A stretch of 64,000 nucleotides of DNA from Bacteroidota bacterium (lineage in GTDB: Bacteria > Bacteroidota > Bacteroidia > UBA8524). Below the pieces are notes generated by a model that made no database searches, was not told the origin of the DNA, and saw only the letters and a program-made list of their open reading frames with translations. The stretch covers positions 250,696 through 314,695 of the forward strand of contig WBUH01000002.1 in NCBI GenBank assembly GCA_008933805.1, read 5' to 3'. Shown here piece by piece: positions 54,755 to 62,494 of the stretch. Position numbers and translations under genes: made by a program. Position 1 is the stretch's first letter. Each line of letters begins with the position of its first letter.

Positions 54755-56464
54755 ATGCGCTTCTTACTCCTTTTTTCAGCACTGTTGGCGGTAAGCCCGT
54801 TGATTTCCCAATCAACCTACACGATGAGCAATAACCGCGAATATTCGCACTTGATTGACCGCTTCGAGATAATGAACGGCAGTCCGGCCCGCAAGTATTG
54901 GCTGTACGGCGGGGTGCACACCTCGGTGAAACCCTTGCAACGCTATGAAGTAGGTGCAATGGCTGAAAAGCTGTTGGGCGACAGCAACCGACGCTATACC
55001 AAGCGTGATGTGTTTAACCTAACGTATTTACTGGCCGATAATCCCGATGTGCAAGAAAATGAGGCGGTAAAAGGCAAGCCGATAGTAAAGTATTTTTATA
55101 ACTATAAGGCTGCGTTGTATGCCTTTAAAGCGTACGAGTTTAGCGTGTTTGTAAATCCTGTGTTGAATTTCACTTCGGGTACTGAGCAGGTGGACGGTGA
55201 AAGCCGGATGATATGGCAAAACACGCGCGGTGCTGAAATGCGCGGACAAGTGGGAAGGCGTATCGGGTTTTATACCTACTTAACGGAGAACCAAGTAAAA
55301 GCCCCCTTGTATTTAGCTGACCGTACCCGTGCCGAAGGGGTGTTTCCGGGTGCAGGGCTTACCAAGCCTTATAAAACGGATACCAACACGTTTGATTTTT
55401 TTGAGGCCCGCGGCTACGTTACGTTTGATATTACCAAGTTGATTAATTTCCAATTCGGGCACGACCGTAATTTTATCGGCAACGGAGCACGCTCATTGGT
55501 GTTGAGCGATTTCTCTAAAGAAAACCTGTTTTTAAAGATAAAAACTAACGTGTGGCGCATTAACTACACCAACTTGTTTATGCAGTTAAACGCCTTCAAT
55601 ACCACGCTGGCAAAACGTGATAAGCGCGATAAATTTATGAGTTTTCACCATTTGAGTGTAAACCTTGGTCGCCGTTGGAACGTGGGAATTTTTGAGAGCA
55701 TTGTGTTTAGCAGGGGCGATAGTGCCACAGGTAACGGACGTTTTGACTATAATTACCTGAACCCGATTATTTTTTACCGCGCTATTGAGCAATCAACAGG
55801 CGGGGTGAGCAGTGATAATGCGTTGTTGGGTTTTGATGTGAAGTTTAATGCCACCCGCAGTCTTAGCTTTTACAGCCAAGTAATATTGGACGAGTTGCAC
55901 ATCAAACAATTGCGCAGTAATCCGGGTTCATGGGTGAATAAATTCGGGGTGCAGGCAGGGATGAAATACATCAACGCCTTTACTATACCCCACCTTGATA
56001 TTCAGTTAGAGGCTAATAGTGTACGCCCTTATACGTATCAGCATTTTAATACCGCGCAAACCTATACCAATATGGGCACGCCGTTGGCGCACCCGCTAGG
56101 GGCAAACTTTAATGAGGTGTTGGCCATTGTGCGCTACCAGCCTGCCAACCGCATTAATGTTACTGCCCGTGCTATTTATGCCAAATACGGCAAAGACAGT
56201 GCAGGAAGAAATTTTGGGGGTGATGTGGGCAAAAATTACGATACCCGCTATAGCGATGAGAACAATACCATTGGGCAGGGGGTAGGCAACACCCTTTTGT
56301 GGGGTGAGTTGACGGCCAGTTATATGCCCGCCCACAACCTGTTTTTTGATGTGCGCTACATTTATCGCAACGTAAGCAGTGATATTGCTGCACAAAGTAC
56401 TACCAGCAGTATGCTGATGGTGGGAATGCGATTAAACTTTGGGTTGAGGGGATTTGAGTTTTAA
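54755..56464 (+). CDS. RemB/Wzi-like outer membrane beta-barrel protein
   Basis: From the ATG at 54755 the product is 569 residues with a signal peptide (MRFLLLFSALLAVSPLISQS). The body alternates short amphipathic strands ending in aromatic residues (for example INYTNLFMQLNAF, GIFESIVFSRGDS, LFFDVRYIYRNV) and ends in LNFGLRGFEF, a C-terminal aromatic typical of outer-membrane barrels. The motif INFQFGHDRNFIGNGARSLVLSDFS matches the gliding protein RemB/capsule-assembly Wzi family. Family knowledge: surface protein in gliding or polysaccharide attachment; the exact role is inference. Confidence 0.82.
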   Translation: MRFLLLFSALLAVSPLISQSTYTMSNNREYSHLIDRFEIMNGSPARKYWLYGGVHTSVKPLQRYEVGAMAEKLLGDSNRRYTKRDVFNLTYLLADNPDVQENEAVKGKPIVKYFYNYKAALYAFKAYEFSVFVNPVLNFTSGTEQVDGESRMIWQNTRGAEMRGQVGRRIGFYTYLTENQVKAPLYLADRTRAEGVFPGAGLTKPYKTDTNTFDFFEARGYVTFDITKLINFQFGHDRNFIGNGARSLVLSDFSKENLFLKIKTNVWRINYTNLFMQLNAFNTTLAKRDKRDKFMSFHHLSVNLGRRWNVGIFESIVFSRGDSATGNGRFDYNYLNPIIFYRAIEQSTGGVSSDNALLGFDVKFNATRSLSFYSQVILDELHIKQLRSNPGSWVNKFGVQAGMKYINAFTIPHLDIQLEANSVRPYTYQHFNTAQTYTNMGTPLAHPLGANFNEVLAIVRYQPANRINVTARAIYAKYGKDSAGRNFGGDVGKNYDTRYSDENNTIGQGVGNTLLWGELTASYMPAHNLFFDVRYIYRNVSSDIAAQSTTSSMLMVGMRLNFGLRGFEF

Positions 56465-56482
56465 GCCCTGCTGTAAAGACAC

Positions 56483-56535
56483 GAAGACGCAAAGAAACTA
56501 ACTTTGTGACTTTGCGTCTTAGCGGCAAAAGAATA
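56483..56535. repeat. Dyad repeat related to the duplicated motif near 48 kb
   Basis: AAGACGCAAAG (56484-56494) pairs perfectly with CTTTGCGTCTT (56510-56520) around a 15-nt loop and is followed by TAGCGGCAAAAGAATATT. The right part resembles TTTGCGTCTT...TTAGCGGCA...AGAATATTTT in both copies of the 48-kb duplication. It is an intergenic repeat family, just upstream of the GreA-like gene. Confidence 0.6.
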
Positions 56536-56539
56536 TTCC

Positions 56540-56992
56540 ATGATTAATATCAAACAACAATTATATAACCTTTGCCTTGAGGCATTGAATACCCGTATTG
56601 AGGTGGCTAAGAAGGCGATGGAGGATGCCCAAAACTCAGCGAATGAGGAGGGCAAAAGCTCTATGGGGGATAAGTACGAAACCGCCCGTGCTATGGGGCA
56701 GATTGTGCGCGATATGAATGCCAAACAACTGAACGAGGCATTGAAAGAGCTGGCTACACTAAAACTCATAAATCCTGAAACACAACAAACCGTCATACAA
56801 CCGGGTAGTGTGGCCATCACCGGCAGTGGAAATTATTTTATTGCCGTAAGTGCGGGTATGCTGAAAGTGGATGGGAAAACATGGGTAGCCCTTTCTCCCG
56901 CCACACCGTTGGCGCAAGTACTGTTAAACAAAAAAGCCGGAGATACTTTTGAGTTTAGAGGAAAAAAAGAAAAGGTGGTAGAAGTAGGGTAG
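56540..56992 (+). CDS. GreA/GreB-like protein (coiled coil plus C-terminal domain)
   Basis: The 150-residue protein has an N-terminal helical segment (LEALNTRIEVAKKAMEDAQN; a probable coiled coil, shorter than in GreA) and a C-terminal domain with the Gre FKBP-like pattern (QPGSVAITGSGNYFIAVSAG, then GDTFEFRGKKEKVVEVG). Members of this group are sometimes annotated as 3-oxoacyl-ACP synthase, which the sequence does not support. It may bind RNA polymerase secondary channel or serve as an inhibitor; function is inference. Confidence 0.7.
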   Translation: MINIKQQLYNLCLEALNTRIEVAKKAMEDAQNSANEEGKSSMGDKYETARAMGQIVRDMNAKQLNEALKELATLKLINPETQQTVIQPGSVAITGSGNYFIAVSAGMLKVDGKTWVALSPATPLAQVLLNKKAGDTFEFRGKKEKVVEVG

Positions 56993-56995
56993 GCT

Positions 56996-57284
56996 TTTTA
57001 CAGATGGGGTAATATTCTTCACTGTCGTTCAGAATGACAATTCATAATAAATTAAATCCACCCCCTGCCCCCGCCTGCGGGGGACATTGAACGATTAGCG
57101 AGTTTTGATATCCGAAGAAATGATGTAGTAGGTTCGCTCTCCAATGTCCTCCTCATAGAGGAGGATTCAGGAGGAGGAATATAAAACCCCTGCCATGTCA
57201 TGCTGACGAAGGAAGCATCTTCTCCCTCTTTGTCAGTTTACAGATTGGGGTAGTATTCTCCACTATCGTTCAGAATAACATTCA
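56996..57284. repeat. Intergenic region with a ~48-bp direct repeat and G+C hairpins
   Basis: A ~48-bp segment at 56996-57043 (TTTACAGATGGGGTAATATT at its start) recurs diverged at 57237-57284. Between them lie hairpins CCCCCGC / GCGGGGG (about 57067-57083) and TCCTCCTC / GAGGAGGA (about 57149-57167). No gene is seen in this 328-bp gap; it looks like remnants of small non-coding repeats. Confidence 0.6.
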
Positions 57285-57320
57285 ATCAACAAGTCAACAA
57301 GTCAACAAATCAAAAATTGA

Positions 57321-57893
57321 TTACATCCATTGCACCTTCTCATCCATAGGGCGACGACGACCTTGTTGCAAAGGCTCGGCAGGAACACCGATGTAGAAAA
57401 AACCCATCAGTTGGTGGTTTTCGTCCAATTGTAGCCATTGGTGCATAGCAGCGCTAAACGTGCCGTTTCCGGTACTCCAATACCCGCCATATCCATATGC
57501 TGAAACTGTGAGCCATAGGTTTTGTACTGCCATTGCCACGCTGGCAATCTCCTCCATTTCTGGTACTATGGGGTTGCGGTGCATTACAATAGCAATAATG
57601 TGGCTGGTTTGCAACGGGGTTTCGTCAAACACTTTCAGTTTGGCATCCTTTATTTCCTCTGCGGGTGTGTTTGCTATGTACAACTGTTTTTGAAATCCTA
57701 CCAGTTTTTCCAGCGCCTCACCTCTGAATACCTTAAACCTCCACGGTTCAGTATACTTATGGGTGGGTGCCCAATTGGCCGTTTCCAGCATTTCGGCTAC
57801 AATTTCGTCAGCAATTTTTTCGCCGCTATATTGGCGCGGAAATATGCTGCGCCTGCTCTTAATCAATTCAGTAATATCTTGTTTATTCATCAC
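57321..57893 (-). CDS. Nitroreductase family protein
   Basis: The 190-residue FMN-dependent fold begins with ITELIKSRRSIFPRQYSGEK (RRSxR-type FMN phosphate contact), MLETANWAPTHKYTEPWRF, and ends with MGFFYIGVPAEPLQQGRRRP (glycine-rich FMN site). GYGGYWSTGNGTFSA matches the active-site loop. Family knowledge: NAD(P)H-dependent reduction of nitro compounds or quinones. It is 67 bp downstream of the SUI1 gene on the same strand. Confidence 0.9.
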   Translation of the reverse strand: MMNKQDITELIKSRRSIFPRQYSGEKIADEIVAEMLETANWAPTHKYTEPWRFKVFRGEALEKLVGFQKQLYIANTPAEEIKDAKLKVFDETPLQTSHIIAIVMHRNPIVPEMEEIASVAMAVQNLWLTVSAYGYGGYWSTGNGTFSAAMHQWLQLDENHQLMGFFYIGVPAEPLQQGRRRPMDEKVQWM

Positions 57894-57960
57894 GATACGC
57901 TCTAATCAATATCAAAAATCCCATTAAACATTAAATGTTAATTGTTAAATCAAATAACAA

Positions 57961-58305
57961 TCAACCCGCTTTTTTGGTTTGGCTGTAGCCGTTGTCCAAC
58001 AGCCATTTCAGTATTTTATCGCGGTGGTCTCCCTGTACCAGTATTTCAGCGTCCTTAGCACTGCCTCCGCTTCCGCAAAGGTTTTTCAGTTTTTTGCCCA
58101 AAGCTTCTAAGTCGTCGTTAGTACCCACAAAACCTGTTACCAGCGTAACGGCCTTGCCTGCACGGTTCTTTTTATCCAACATCACCCTTAACCTTTGTTG
58201 CTGTGGGGGCAGAGTGTTGGTTTCCTCCGTAGATTCTTCGTTGTATTCAAAATCGGGGTCGGTGCTGTACATAATCCCCAATTTGTTTTTGTTCTTGTTG
58301 CTCAT
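57961..58305 (-). CDS. Translation initiation factor SUI1-like protein (YciH family)
   Basis: The 114-residue protein has a charged disordered start (about 1-40), then the SUI1/eIF1 fold: QRLRVMLDKKNRAGKAVTLV, TGFVGTNDDLEALGKKLKNL, CGSGGSAKDAEILVQGDHRD. In bacteria these are YciH-like accessory factors thought to help initiation fidelity; the gene is non-essential where tested. It is the last recognisable core gene before the accessory array on its right. Confidence 0.9.
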   Translation of the reverse strand: MSNKNKNKLGIMYSTDPDFEYNEESTEETNTLPPQQQRLRVMLDKKNRAGKAVTLVTGFVGTNDDLEALGKKLKNLCGSGGSAKDAEILVQGDHRDKILKWLLDNGYSQTKKAG

Positions 58306-58811
58306 AATTCAATGTTTAGTCACCCCGAAATAAAATAGTTAGTCTCTTACATTAAAATTCGACTTCGTATCTTAAGCATAAAGCCAAAAGTAAACAATCT
58401 CAGGGATAACGGTTTTCATCAAGCTGATGTTGCAGCGCTACAAAGCTACGGTATTGGCACTTATACCGCTCCCCGATTTGCCCTAAATATTTTCCTTCGG
58501 AGCGTCCCCTTTCTTTCCTTCGCGCATTCCCTAAACTGGTTTTTTACTCTTTGGTTGGGACAGCCGGGACAATCGTTTTTGATAATAAATCGTTGTTTTT
58601 CATTGTATTAACTTTAAAAAAACTGTCCCAAACACGTGAGACAAAATGGGACAATTTTATATCGTTGTTACGGTGTTATTCGGTTACGCGGTTATCCTGT
58701 TATTTTTGTTACGCACCGCACAGGGGGGTGCGGGGTTTTGCCAATATTGCGGACGGTTACGGCTTTCAAAGAACTTGTTGGATAGGTAGTAATTGGAAAC
58801 GGGTATAAATG
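58306..58811. other. Non-coding border region between core genes and the accessory array
   Basis: About 500 bp with no supported gene. It contains the two box clusters listed next and an open but start-less frame on the plus strand (about 58339-58611) that I do not believe codes. Base composition is mixed, with a G-rich hairpin CCGCAC / GTGCGG near 58718-58733. It may be a past integration or replication-initiation site, but no recombinase or Rep gene is present here. Confidence 0.45.
58556..58715. repeat. Iteron-like boxes: GGGACA cluster and six tandem GTTAYnnn units
   Basis: GGGACA-type boxes occur at 58556-58562, 58565-58571 and 58647-58653, with the reverse complement TGTCCCA at 58624-58630. 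Directly after them six GTTAC/GTTAT units repeat every 8-9 bp from 58667 to 58715 (GTTACGGT, GTTATTCG, GTTACGCG, GTTATCCT, GTTATTTTT, GTTACGCA). The regular phasing suggests protein-binding sites. Confidence 0.7.
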
Positions 58812-58834
58812 AAAAAATCCCGATTTCTCGGGAC
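58812..58834 (-). terminator. Terminator of the array transcript
   Basis: The hairpin TCCCGA-TTTC-TCGGGA is followed on the minus strand by TTTTTT. It lies 47 bp after the last array gene and would end transcription leaving the array. Confidence 0.75.
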
Positions 58835-58880
58835 TTCCATAACTTTTTTATACAAAGTTGATAATTTTGAACACGACCCA

Positions 58881-59315
58881 TTACCCCTTATCCGATTTGA
58901 AAGACTTCAAGTCATTAAAGAGTTTACTTGTCATCGCATCTATATCCAAGTCTGTAAGGTCACGAAATCTATAATTATTTTCCATCATTTCTTGCAGCCA
59001 ACTATTAGGAAGGCATAGATCGTTATTCTCTATTAACTCAATAATATCATCAAACCAAATCCTTTTACCATCAGTGCGATAACAAACGGTTTTCGACGCC
59101 CTTTTACCTGTAATTGGGTTTGGAAATTGAAAAGCGCTTGTGCACATCATTACCTCTCCTGATTTCAAATAACTTAAAATACTGGTTTTGTTATATTTAC
59201 TGTTTATGCTTCTGTCAACAAACTCATGGACACTTGGATAATTCTCGAAACCTTCATCATGTTCTTTCCACAATCCAAACCAATCAAAAGGCCAGTAATA
59301 AATATTATATTTCAT
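58881..59315 (-). CDS. Hypothetical protein, last gene of the repeat-delimited array
   Basis: The 144-residue acidic, aromatic-rich protein starts MKYNIYYWPFDWFGLWKEHD. No signal peptide or membrane segment is seen, so it is probably cytoplasmic. It has a mixed alpha/beta look (VHEFVDRSINSKYNKTSILS; IWFDDIIELIENNDLCLP) and matches no family I recognise. Size, acidity and location in an array of orphan genes are in keeping with immunity proteins, but that is inference. A repeat copy ends 37 bp upstream and a terminator follows. Confidence 0.65.
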   Translation of the reverse strand: MKYNIYYWPFDWFGLWKEHDEGFENYPSVHEFVDRSINSKYNKTSILSYLKSGEVMMCTSAFQFPNPITGKRASKTVCYRTDGKRIWFDDIIELIENNDLCLPNSWLQEMMENNYRFRDLTDLDIDAMTSKLFNDLKSFKSDKG

Positions 59316-59352
59316 TTAATTATTATCTTTTGAGCATAAATATATTAAATTT

Positions 59353-59577
59353 CCCCGCTCCCGCAAGTCTGTAGCGCAAACTGTGCGGCAGCGACTTGTG
59401 AGAATATATCTGTCCAGCCCACAGTAGCAAAGGTTACACAATACAGCCCATCAGTATTGTGTAACTTGTAGACACGGCTCATAATGCAATTTACTATTTC
59501 TAAGTTACAAACTTAACTTATTTACCCTCACAAGTCCCTGCCGCTGCAAACCAAACTACAGACTTGCGAGAGCGGGG
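59353..59577. repeat. Array repeat R1 (225 bp, terminal inverted repeats)
   Basis: Left end CCCCGCTCCCGCAAGTCTG, right end the inverse CAGACTTGCGAGAGCGGGG. Sub-terminal arms CGACTTGTGAG / CTCACAAGTC form a second nested stem. A central hairpin GTTACACAATAC / GTATTGTGTAAC (59433-59465) is perfect over 12 bp. The repeat ends 4 bp from the stop of the lipoprotein gene on its right. Confidence 0.92.
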
Positions 59578-59581
59578 AGGC

Positions 59582-60220
59582 TTATTTTAATATATTAATA
59601 ATATTATTGAATATTTTTAATGAAGAATCTCCGTTATCCGGTAAAAGAAATTTATTTATTGAAAAAGTATCACTATTTACGATAAAAGTTAGCTTTTTTG
59701 TAGGAACTGTGTCTTTATATTGGTAACATTCAAAATTAGCCTTTATTTCACCATTTCCATTTAAATCAAAATTAGAATTATAAAAACACTCACTATCAAC
59801 GCTTAAAAAGAAATTTTTTCTATTAGAAAAAATTAATTTATTGCTATATAATTCTTGTCCATTTTTTTGAACTCTAATTAAAGAATAGTAACTGATTGAA
59901 GGATCATATAATACAAAAAATAATACGCTATCTTTGCCGTAGCAATACTTTTCATTATATGATGAATCTTTCAATAGTAAAAAAGTTGTTAAATCAGCTT
60001 CATAATGAACAGGCATCAATAAACTTAATGAGCCATAACGAATCTCCATCAATGTCGAATCATTTCGACTAAATTTATATAGTTCGAAGCTATTGGTATT
60101 GCAAAAAACAGAGAGTTTGTCCTCTTTTCCCAAAACTTGTTTCCTTTGATTATTATCTATACAACTCATGAACATGTATAAAAAAATATAATACCCCTTT
60201 TTCACAATCTTGTTGTGCAT
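59582..60220 (-). CDS. Hypothetical lipoprotein of the array
   Basis: The 212-residue protein starts MHNKIVKKGYYIFLYMFMSC, a probable lipoprotein signal with lipobox Cys20. The rest is Asn/Lys/Ser-rich with beta-strand pattern and no recognised domain. The coding DNA is strongly AT-rich compared with the core genes of the window. Its ATG overlaps the stop codon of an orphan coding fragment upstream (TAATG), so it was or is translationally coupled. R1 begins 4 bp after its stop. Confidence 0.65.
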   Translation of the reverse strand: MHNKIVKKGYYIFLYMFMSCIDNNQRKQVLGKEDKLSVFCNTNSFELYKFSRNDSTLMEIRYGSLSLLMPVHYEADLTTFLLLKDSSYNEKYCYGKDSVLFFVLYDPSISYYSLIRVQKNGQELYSNKLIFSNRKNFFLSVDSECFYNSNFDLNGNGEIKANFECYQYKDTVPTKKLTFIVNSDTFSINKFLLPDNGDSSLKIFNNIINILK

Positions 60221-60453
60221 TATTTTGTTGTTATTGTTTTGATATTATTCTTGTAGGTTACAGTTGTTTTATCTTGATTAGTTGTATTTGTCCCCGTATC
60301 TGTAATTATAATATCTGTTTTCAGATCCTTTACTGATGACTCGAACATAGATATCCAACCATTCAATGAAACAACTGTATCTTCCAGCTCTTTTAACTTC
60401 TTCTTTCCCCCGCTCTCGCAAGTCTGTAGCGTAGCCTGTGTGGCTGCGACTTG
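60220..60453 (-). pseudogene. Orphan C-terminal coding fragment beginning inside repeat R2
   Basis: A minus-strand frame of about 77 codons is open from inside R2 (60453) to a TAA at 60220 and has no good start codon. Its unique part reads KKLKELEDTVVSLNGWISM, then FESSVKDLKTDIIITDTGTN and ends NNIKTITTK. Codon use is protein-like, and the stop overlaps the next ATG. It looks like the tail of a larger gene whose front was lost at the repeat boundary. Alternatively it may be a short gene from an internal ATG. Confidence 0.5.
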
Positions 60454-60619
60454 TTAGTATATATCTGTCAAGCCCACAGCAGCAAAGGGTACACAATACA
60501 GCCCATCTGTATTGTGTAACTTGTAGGCACGGCCATACGGCAAATTACTTTTCTAAGTTACAAACTTAGCTATTTACCCTCACAAGTTCCTGCCGCTATA
60601 GACTTGCGAGAAGAGTGGG
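60407..60619. repeat. Array repeat R2 (213 bp)
   Basis: Left end CCCCCGCTCTCGCAAGTCTG; right end GACTTGCGAGAAGAGTGGG is diverged and lacks about 12 bp before it. The central hairpin TACACAATACAG / CTGTATTGTGTA is perfect. It ends 11 bp from the stop of the next gene. Confidence 0.92.
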
Positions 60620-60630
60620 TAATTGGAACA

Positions 60631-61485
60631 CTACCAATTTTCATCATCGTATTCGGCTATTTCATTTACTGTATATCGAACCCATCCAACACCATCTTTT
60701 GAGTATTTAACTTTATACCATAAAATAGGACATTCAAAATTGGAAGAATCTTTCCCGCCAAAATCACTAGTACTTTTTATATACTTAAGAGGTGTCCTGT
60801 TTTTTACTGAGGTAACTACATTAGATAGTGAGTCAGGATTTTCATATATTAAAACCGATGTCAGTGTGATTAAATCAGGAAAAGTCTCATTATTAATCTG
60901 TGGAGGGTTAAATTTTAGTTTAAATGGGACAGAATATTCGCCAAGCATCCTTGTCACATGGGAATTTCGCCGTTGAATAATTTTCCCATCAAGGTTAGTG
61001 GCATATATTTTATTAGATTTATGGAACTTAAAGAACAATGATTTCTTTTCAAAGAACTCAAAAGTACTGTCACCACCAACGATCAGTAAATGTGCAAAAA
61101 CATCATTTTTTTCATTAATAAAAATTCTACCCTTTCCATATATGTGTCTACCATCTTCATATAATGGATACTCTAGTATTGAGTTTCTACCATCTGAATA
61201 CAAAAGACACCCTTCATATTCTGGACACTCTATTAGCGGTTTTTGAAGATTTTTATGTGCTCTTATTTTGTCAAAAGAAGATAGTTTTCCTTTTAAATCA
61301 AAAATAATCTCTTTAATAGAGTCTATAGAATTGAATTTATAAACATACTCCTCTTTTGATGATTCATTTGTTGTTTTATTTGAAGCAAATGAATCATTGC
61401 TGTTACTTTTCCCCTTACATGAAAAATATAGGAAAATAAGAAACGAATATAGTAATATATTATTTCTTGCTTTTTGGAATGACAT
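60631..61485 (-). CDS. Hypothetical lipoprotein of the array
   Basis: I place the start at the ATG at 61485 (284 residues, MSFQKARNNILLYSFLIFLY, lipobox FSC at about residue 22). The longer frame runs into repeat R3 and would begin with repeat-encoded sequence, so I reject it. The mature part has a Ser/Asn linker, then a beta-rich region including YDDGRHIYGKG-like turns (EYPLYEDGRHIYGKGRIFIN). No domain is recognised. R2 begins 11 bp after its stop; R3 ends about 100 bp before its start. Confidence 0.65.
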   Translation of the reverse strand: MSFQKARNNILLYSFLIFLYFSCKGKSNSNDSFASNKTTNESSKEEYVYKFNSIDSIKEIIFDLKGKLSSFDKIRAHKNLQKPLIECPEYEGCLLYSDGRNSILEYPLYEDGRHIYGKGRIFINEKNDVFAHLLIVGGDSTFEFFEKKSLFFKFHKSNKIYATNLDGKIIQRRNSHVTRMLGEYSVPFKLKFNPPQINNETFPDLITLTSVLIYENPDSLSNVVTSVKNRTPLKYIKSTSDFGGKDSSNFECPILWYKVKYSKDGVGWVRYTVNEIAEYDDENW

Positions 61486-61585
61486 TGGGTTATTTAATGA
61501 CTTAAAGGTATTTGTTTTATTTGAAAAGCAGCAGTAGTTGATGTGGCAGTTGACTACCTTGGCCATGCTACATGAACATGTATCT

Positions 61586-61810
61586 CCCCCGCTCTCGCAA
61601 GTCTGTAGCGCAGGCGTATGGCAGCGACTTGTGAGATTAAGTCTGTCCAGCCCGCAGTAGCAAAGGTTACAAAATACAGCCCATCTGTGTTGTGAAATTT
61701 TTAGGCACGGCTTATACTGCAAATTACTTTTCTAAGTTACAAACGTAACTTATTTACCCTCACAAGTCCCTGCCGCTGCAAACCACACTACAGACTTGCG
61801 AGAGCGGGGG
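61586..61810. repeat. Array repeat R3 (225 bp, best-preserved copy)
   Basis: The two ends are perfect inverted repeats of 23 bp (CCCCCGCTCTCGCAAG... and its inverse). Nested arms GGCAGCGACTTGTGAG / CTCACAAGTCCCTGCCG follow inside. It directly abuts the truncated paralog fragment on its right. Confidence 0.93.
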
Positions 61811-61885
61811 GATATATGGTTTCGGTAACGAGTTTGTTCACCTGTCTACTATAAATTTCAAACCGTATTGTTTTGATTTACTCAT
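61811..61885 (-). pseudogene. Truncated 5' end of a third paralog, cut off at R3
   Basis: From an ATG at 61885 the frame reads MSKSKQYGLKFIVDR, a TGA, then TNSLPKPYI in the same frame and stops being homologous exactly where R3 begins. It matches the N-terminus of the intact paralogs (MSIAKNYGLKF...LVPYI). It starts 16 bp after the stop of the intact gene upstream. Confidence 0.7.
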
Positions 61886-61901
61886 TTTATTTATTTTAAA
61901 A

Positions 61902-62315
61902 TTAACTACCTTTAATGCCCATGGAAATAAGATAATTTTTCCATTCATCTAATAATGAAATCAAATCTTTTACTGGAACATTACTCTTTGTTCCTCCATA
62001 ATTGAATGTAGCATAAAATGCATCAATAGACGTATTTGGATATAAAGTGTTTTGATTTATATAAAATCCAATATCATCACCCATAACCGGATAGTTGACC
62101 ACCATATCGTCGTTGGGATCTCTTTCCGTATAAAAAACCGGCAACCAATCAATTAAATTTTGGGCGTCGGTTGATCCTATATTAGCTAGATAAAATGCTA
62201 TCCCTCTATTTAAATCCCCATTAGCGTCTTTACTAATGTCAACAGTAGGGGATAAGGAGCCTCGCGGGGTTAAAATTGTTCTAAATGTTAACCCATATTT
62301 TTTTGCGATAGTCAT
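61902..62315 (-). CDS. Hypothetical protein, array paralog family member 1
   Basis: The 137-residue soluble protein starts MTIAKKYGLTFRTILTPRGS and shares its whole layout with the gene at 62591-63031: FYINQNTLYPNTSIDAFYATF, VKDLISLLDEWKNYLISMG. No signal or membrane segment is seen. The family is not one I recognise. Small acidic paralogs repeated in a row are typical of immunity gene arrays, but this is inference. The 22-bp leader and the adjoining repeat variant are the same as at the second paralog. Confidence 0.7.
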   Translation of the reverse strand: MTIAKKYGLTFRTILTPRGSLSPTVDISKDANGDLNRGIAFYLANIGSTDAQNLIDWLPVFYTERDPNDDMVVNYPVMGDDIGFYINQNTLYPNTSIDAFYATFNYGGTKSNVPVKDLISLLDEWKNYLISMGIKGS

Positions 62316-62337
62316 AATTTATTTTCTTATTTTAATT

Positions 62338-62494
62338 CCCCCGCTCTCGCAACACTGTCACACAGCCTGTGTGGCAGCGACTTGTGAGTATATATCCGTC
62401 TAGCCGACGGTAGCAAAGGTTACAAAATACAGCCCATCTGTGTTGTGAAATTTGTAGGCGCTGCAAACCACACTACAGACTTGCGAGAGCGGGG
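62338..62494. repeat. Array repeat R4 (157 bp, internally deleted)
   Basis: Same ends as R3, but 68 bp of the right half are missing (between TAGGC and GCTGCAAACC), removing the right nested arm. The left end is the CAACACTGTCACAC variant shared with R5. Confidence 0.92.

Noticed and set aside
56540..56992. 3-oxoacyl-ACP synthase annotation for the 150-residue gene
   Set aside because: The length and sequence lack any thiolase fold; the coiled coil and GDTFEFRGKKEKVVEV pattern fit the Gre family instead.
58551..58808. 85-codon plus-strand frame in the border region
   Set aside because: TTG start, unusual composition, and it covers the phased GTTAY boxes and a G-rich hairpin; no protein-like pattern.
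60278..60496. 72-codon frame on the minus strand upstream of the lipoprotein gene at 59582
   Set aside because: It begins inside repeat R2 and is in a different frame from the more protein-like orphan fragment that overlaps the next ATG.
60631..61722. 363-residue version of the array lipoprotein
   Set aside because: The first 79 residues are encoded by repeat R3 and its flank and would bury the lipoprotein signal; the ATG at 61485 gives a normal lipobox.
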